A DNA stretch of 16,276 nucleotides from Methanomicrobia archaeon. Lineage in GTDB: Archaea > Methanobacteriota_B > Thermococci > Methanofastidiosales > B48-G16. The notes below the pieces were generated by a model. The model ran no database searches. It was not told the DNA's origin and was given only the letters and a program-made list of their open reading frames with translations. The stretch covers positions 1-16,276 of the forward strand of contig JAGLWR010000008.1 of the NCBI GenBank assembly GCA_023133315.1, written 5' to 3'. The translations under genes and the position numbers were made by a program. Below, piece after piece: positions 15,501 through 16,276 of the stretch; within the stretch, counting starts at the first letter, position 1; every line of letters begins with the position of its first letter.

Positions 15501-15718
15501 TGCCTTTTTGATAAGCTAAAATCGACCTCATTTATTTCGAATGGGATAATTAGCTTGATCAAATCAATAAGATGCTGGTAGTAACCAACAACGACAACAA
15601 TTTTTCCTCCATTTTGAATACTGTAAAATAGTTTCTCATCTATATGAATCCAATTCACCAAATTTGAAAACCATCCATTACTCTTTTTGCTTCTAAACAC
15701 TATTCTGTCAGCCAACAT
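12590..15718 (-). CDS. pglZ: PglZ-domain protein (alkaline-phosphatase superfamily)
   Basis: Large 1042-aa protein with a C-terminal PglZ domain, the signature component of BREX/Pgl phage-resistance systems. The alkaline-phosphatase-type metal-site residues are all in place: D692 in VVLLIMDALSYQDW, the TTFPTETVSCHMSIFTG segment with the likely nucleophile T720 or T722, D859 and H863 in HPRVDRKGHSG, D912-H913 in VTGDHGR, and H1022 in THGGFSLHEIFVPLLIF. It should therefore be metal-binding and possibly hydrolytic, perhaps a phosphodiesterase; the true substrate of PglZ proteins is not settled. The first ~680 residues are mostly helical with an alpha/beta N-terminus (GGKIVVVVGYYQHL) and make it longer than many PglZ proteins. 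GAGGGTGG directly before ATG 15718 supports the start. It overlaps the upstream dpdA-like gene by 19 nt. Confidence 0.9.
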   Translation of the reverse strand: MLADRIVFRSKKSNGWFSNLVNWIHIDEKLFYSIQNGGKIVVVVGYYQHLIDLIKLIIPFEINEVDFSLSKRHEISNNRANIIFGLENVDLNDNKIKEDINLALYPDKNTIIICEEEVLNKLEENIDYKSLSYDSTKLNIKDPKMLVQKLVNAHYDIRIQNLPLMQFLCTLDSCFLIWEMFKLEKHNFNFRDYINNIWKPLHECFFKIDKKNIIWHIAKGEEKKYRNFLKEIFDETYVKRFEELNLGTSREDLKKLIMWYSCVMLDLIKIRNSDLILTPFAKELMMKKRQFIPNPLVFSWERFLLQTSNKHDMKSFKSITPLCEWTEHINKIGNVIEEISKQDIKISIPYHFLRLKMTALAILTSKTFKGSRIPENYLGILEYQDKLWRECNKLGKESVKSYSNSLKCITEQLLNEEKTRTELDNFVRSNYGLEENLLMCSPILNNYIEKNANENLRTYLDYQDYLRTFIKEEFIDEIKERLYRDIDKENLQSKLKEFAKILDIYGKFLYLIQATSKADINELMDQMNSNVVKDFLVKIEEEISNYETSKMVDSVKEDLDLVMKEINYLIHFYGPNMEKPFSRFSDITELAETIEDLYRSYEKYGITPNLITKLFCYYNKFSQKKSKISHFLVKFYRTINDEIVNQYPICDRLWNVTQIRQIINYLLGEKTNVPEEIEELNPTQIVVLLIMDALSYQDWIGLRANLVPSVAKPILTTFPTETVSCHMSIFTGVFPSQHGAVSNKFINKKNPKSEIVLIEEKEGEEFLSKKRSDFATLTEQRLWIDHSKNYICSSFPSKTKLNQLFKGKNAVDIIASDKLGTEKQRLCELKTILNENIKNIYEKGEDIRILAVILHPRVDRKGHSGVEKDETNISHEYSILGHIEGYITTLLKSIESITEEIPLKIFLIVTGDHGRIQKEDLISLAGTEKVKVQESLIYKLLEEYKSFKYHYYRKMRNFSIYSLNGSDPLKSIPNFIDKENWWILQKNDIDRILEKELSGYKPDLILSPKYQTFYSMREQATHGGFSLHEIFVPLLIFEIGGD
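12592..12600 (-). promoter_or_regulatory. strong ribosome binding site overlapping the PglZ stop
   Basis: Minus-strand GGAGGTGAT lies immediately before TAAATG: TAA ends pglZ and ATG starts the winged-helix gene with no bases between. This is the best ribosome binding site in the window, and it is embedded in the last codons of pglZ (GGA GGT GAT, Gly-Gly-Asp). Confidence 0.75.
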
Positions 15719-16276
15719 TCCACCCTCAATTGATTTCTCATTTTTTTAGCATATCTCCACAGATAATATAGACCAGATTTCTTGTACATATCCTCCAGAA
15801 AAGCTTCATATACGTCCTCCCCCTCATTCAATAAATCATTAGCTCTCTTTTCTTCATATTCCATTACCCACATATTATGGATTGCTCTCAACTTCCAATG
15901 GCTTGCTAATTTTTCTAGTCTTATCTTTGCATCTGGTGGCTCATTCATACACACAGGGCACATACATTCTGTTAGTTTTTTCTTCTCTTCTCCGTCTGGT
16001 CTTTTGTTATCAAACTTGTAATCTCTGTTACCTATGTATCTTGTTGCTGTTCCAGGAAGAATAATATTTCCGTAGGCAGCTTTTCTTCGGTGCCCTGAAC
16101 TATCAGTGCTATGTACTCCGCAATATACTCCAAGATGATATGTCAAAGAAGATGAACCAAATCCCATGATGTGTGTCTTAAAGTCTGAAAATTTCTGAGT
16201 TATTTGACCAACAAAAAGTAAAGTTTCTACCAATTGTTTTGAAAGATGTCGATCACCGAAATAACCTTTAAACTTC
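15700..16276 (-). CDS. dpdA: DpdA-like transglycosylase (tRNA-guanine transglycosylase superfamily), C-terminal part
   Basis: The C-terminal ~191 residues of a TGT-superfamily protein; the frame is open to the right edge, so the start is outside the window (the TTG at 16233 is internal). Seen: HIMGFGSSSL, matching the TGT barrel motif MGxGxxxxL; then GVHSTDSSGHRRKAAYG, whose Asp (codon 16102-16104) aligns with the catalytic nucleophile; then CMCPVC (first Cys codon 15964-15966) and IHNMW (His codon 15877-15879), the CxCxxC...H zinc site. Only about 57 residues follow that His, and there is no PUA-type tail as in archaeal tRNA TGT. The DSSGHRRKAA sequence recalls DpdA, the enzyme that exchanges guanine for a 7-deazaguanine in DNA. 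It overlaps pglZ by 19 nt and is the most upstream visible gene of the operon. TGT membership is firm; DpdA versus another TGT paralogue is likely but unproven. Confidence 0.8.
   Translation of the reverse strand, partial: KFKGYFGDRHLSKQLVETLLFVGQITQKFSDFKTHIMGFGSSSLTYHLGVYCGVHSTDSSGHRRKAAYGNIILPGTATRYIGNRDYKFDNKRPDGEEKKKLTECMCPVCMNEPPDAKIRLEKLASHWKLRAIHNMWVMEYEEKRANDLLNEGEDVYEAFLEDMYKKSGLYYLWRYAKKMRNQLRVECWLTE

Noticed and set aside
15782..16064. Two plus-strand frames opposite the dpdA-like gene
   Set aside because: The minus strand carries the TGT catalytic and zinc motifs here; the plus-strand frames are shadows.
15700..16276. Housekeeping archaeal tRNA-guanine transglycosylase (arcTGT)
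   Set aside because: The DSSGHRRKAAYG segment differs from the arcTGT motif as I know it, the extra C-terminal domains are missing, and the gene is embedded in a low-G+C operon with PglZ.
5651..16276. Canonical BREX or canonical Dpd operon
   Set aside because: No PglX methyltransferase, BrxL or recognisable BrxA/BrxB is visible, nor a DpdB-like (DndB-type) protein or DEAD/SNF2 helicase; only parts of each system are present, though the right edge truncates the locus.
1..16276. CRISPR arrays, tRNA or rRNA genes, insertion sequences
   Set aside because: Reading through, I saw no regularly spaced repeats, no tRNA-like cloverleaf with CCA or TTC-loop signature, and no transposase or integrase motif.

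Overview
The window comes from an archaeal chromosome, most likely a euryarchaeon. The left third carries archaeal core genes: the C-terminal part of a 4-demethylwyosine synthase (TYW1/Taw1), a small conserved archaeal-type protein, the NurA nuclease and the RadB recombinase paralogue. Start regions also look archaeal. TATA-like boxes lie about 26 nt before the start codons of radB and a MATE transporter, as in leaderless transcripts, while genes inside the operon use GGTGA-type ribosome binding sites.

Layout. Bases 1-3889 hold the core block: taw1 end and a 133-aa protein (+), nurA (-) and radB (+) diverging from a 34-nt gap, and a MATE efflux protein (-). Bases 3890-4183 are an AT-rich regulatory gap with TATA boxes and a cluster of TTCT/AGAA dyads. 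From about 3.95 kb to the right end base composition falls sharply (one 60-base line I counted in the MATE gene is about 48% G+C, one in the large ATPase gene about 22%), which suggests an acquired island. The island has one plus-strand membrane protein (4184-5659) and a minus-strand operon running from beyond the right edge to 5651.

The operon, in transcription order, encodes: the C-terminal part of a tRNA-guanine-transglycosylase-superfamily protein resembling DpdA (the enzyme that puts 7-deazaguanine into DNA); a 1042-aa PglZ-domain protein; a 243-aa protein with probable tandem winged helices; a 119-aa orphan; a 1372-aa P-loop ATPase with a long coiled-coil tail; a HerA-type ATPase; and a small nucleoside 2-deoxyribosyltransferase-like protein. 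Genes overlap or are spaced by at most about 11 nt, and ribosome binding sites often overlap the previous stop codon, so they are probably co-transcribed and translationally coupled.

Interpretation (inference). This looks like a genome-defence or DNA-modification island that combines BREX/Pgl-type parts (PglZ, giant ATPase) with a DpdA-like base-exchange enzyme and a HerA motor. No PglX-type methyltransferase is visible. An archaeal host normally makes preQ0 for tRNA archaeosine, so a substrate for 7-deazaguanine insertion could be available without genes in the island. The right edge cuts the dpdA-like gene, so partner genes may lie beyond the window.
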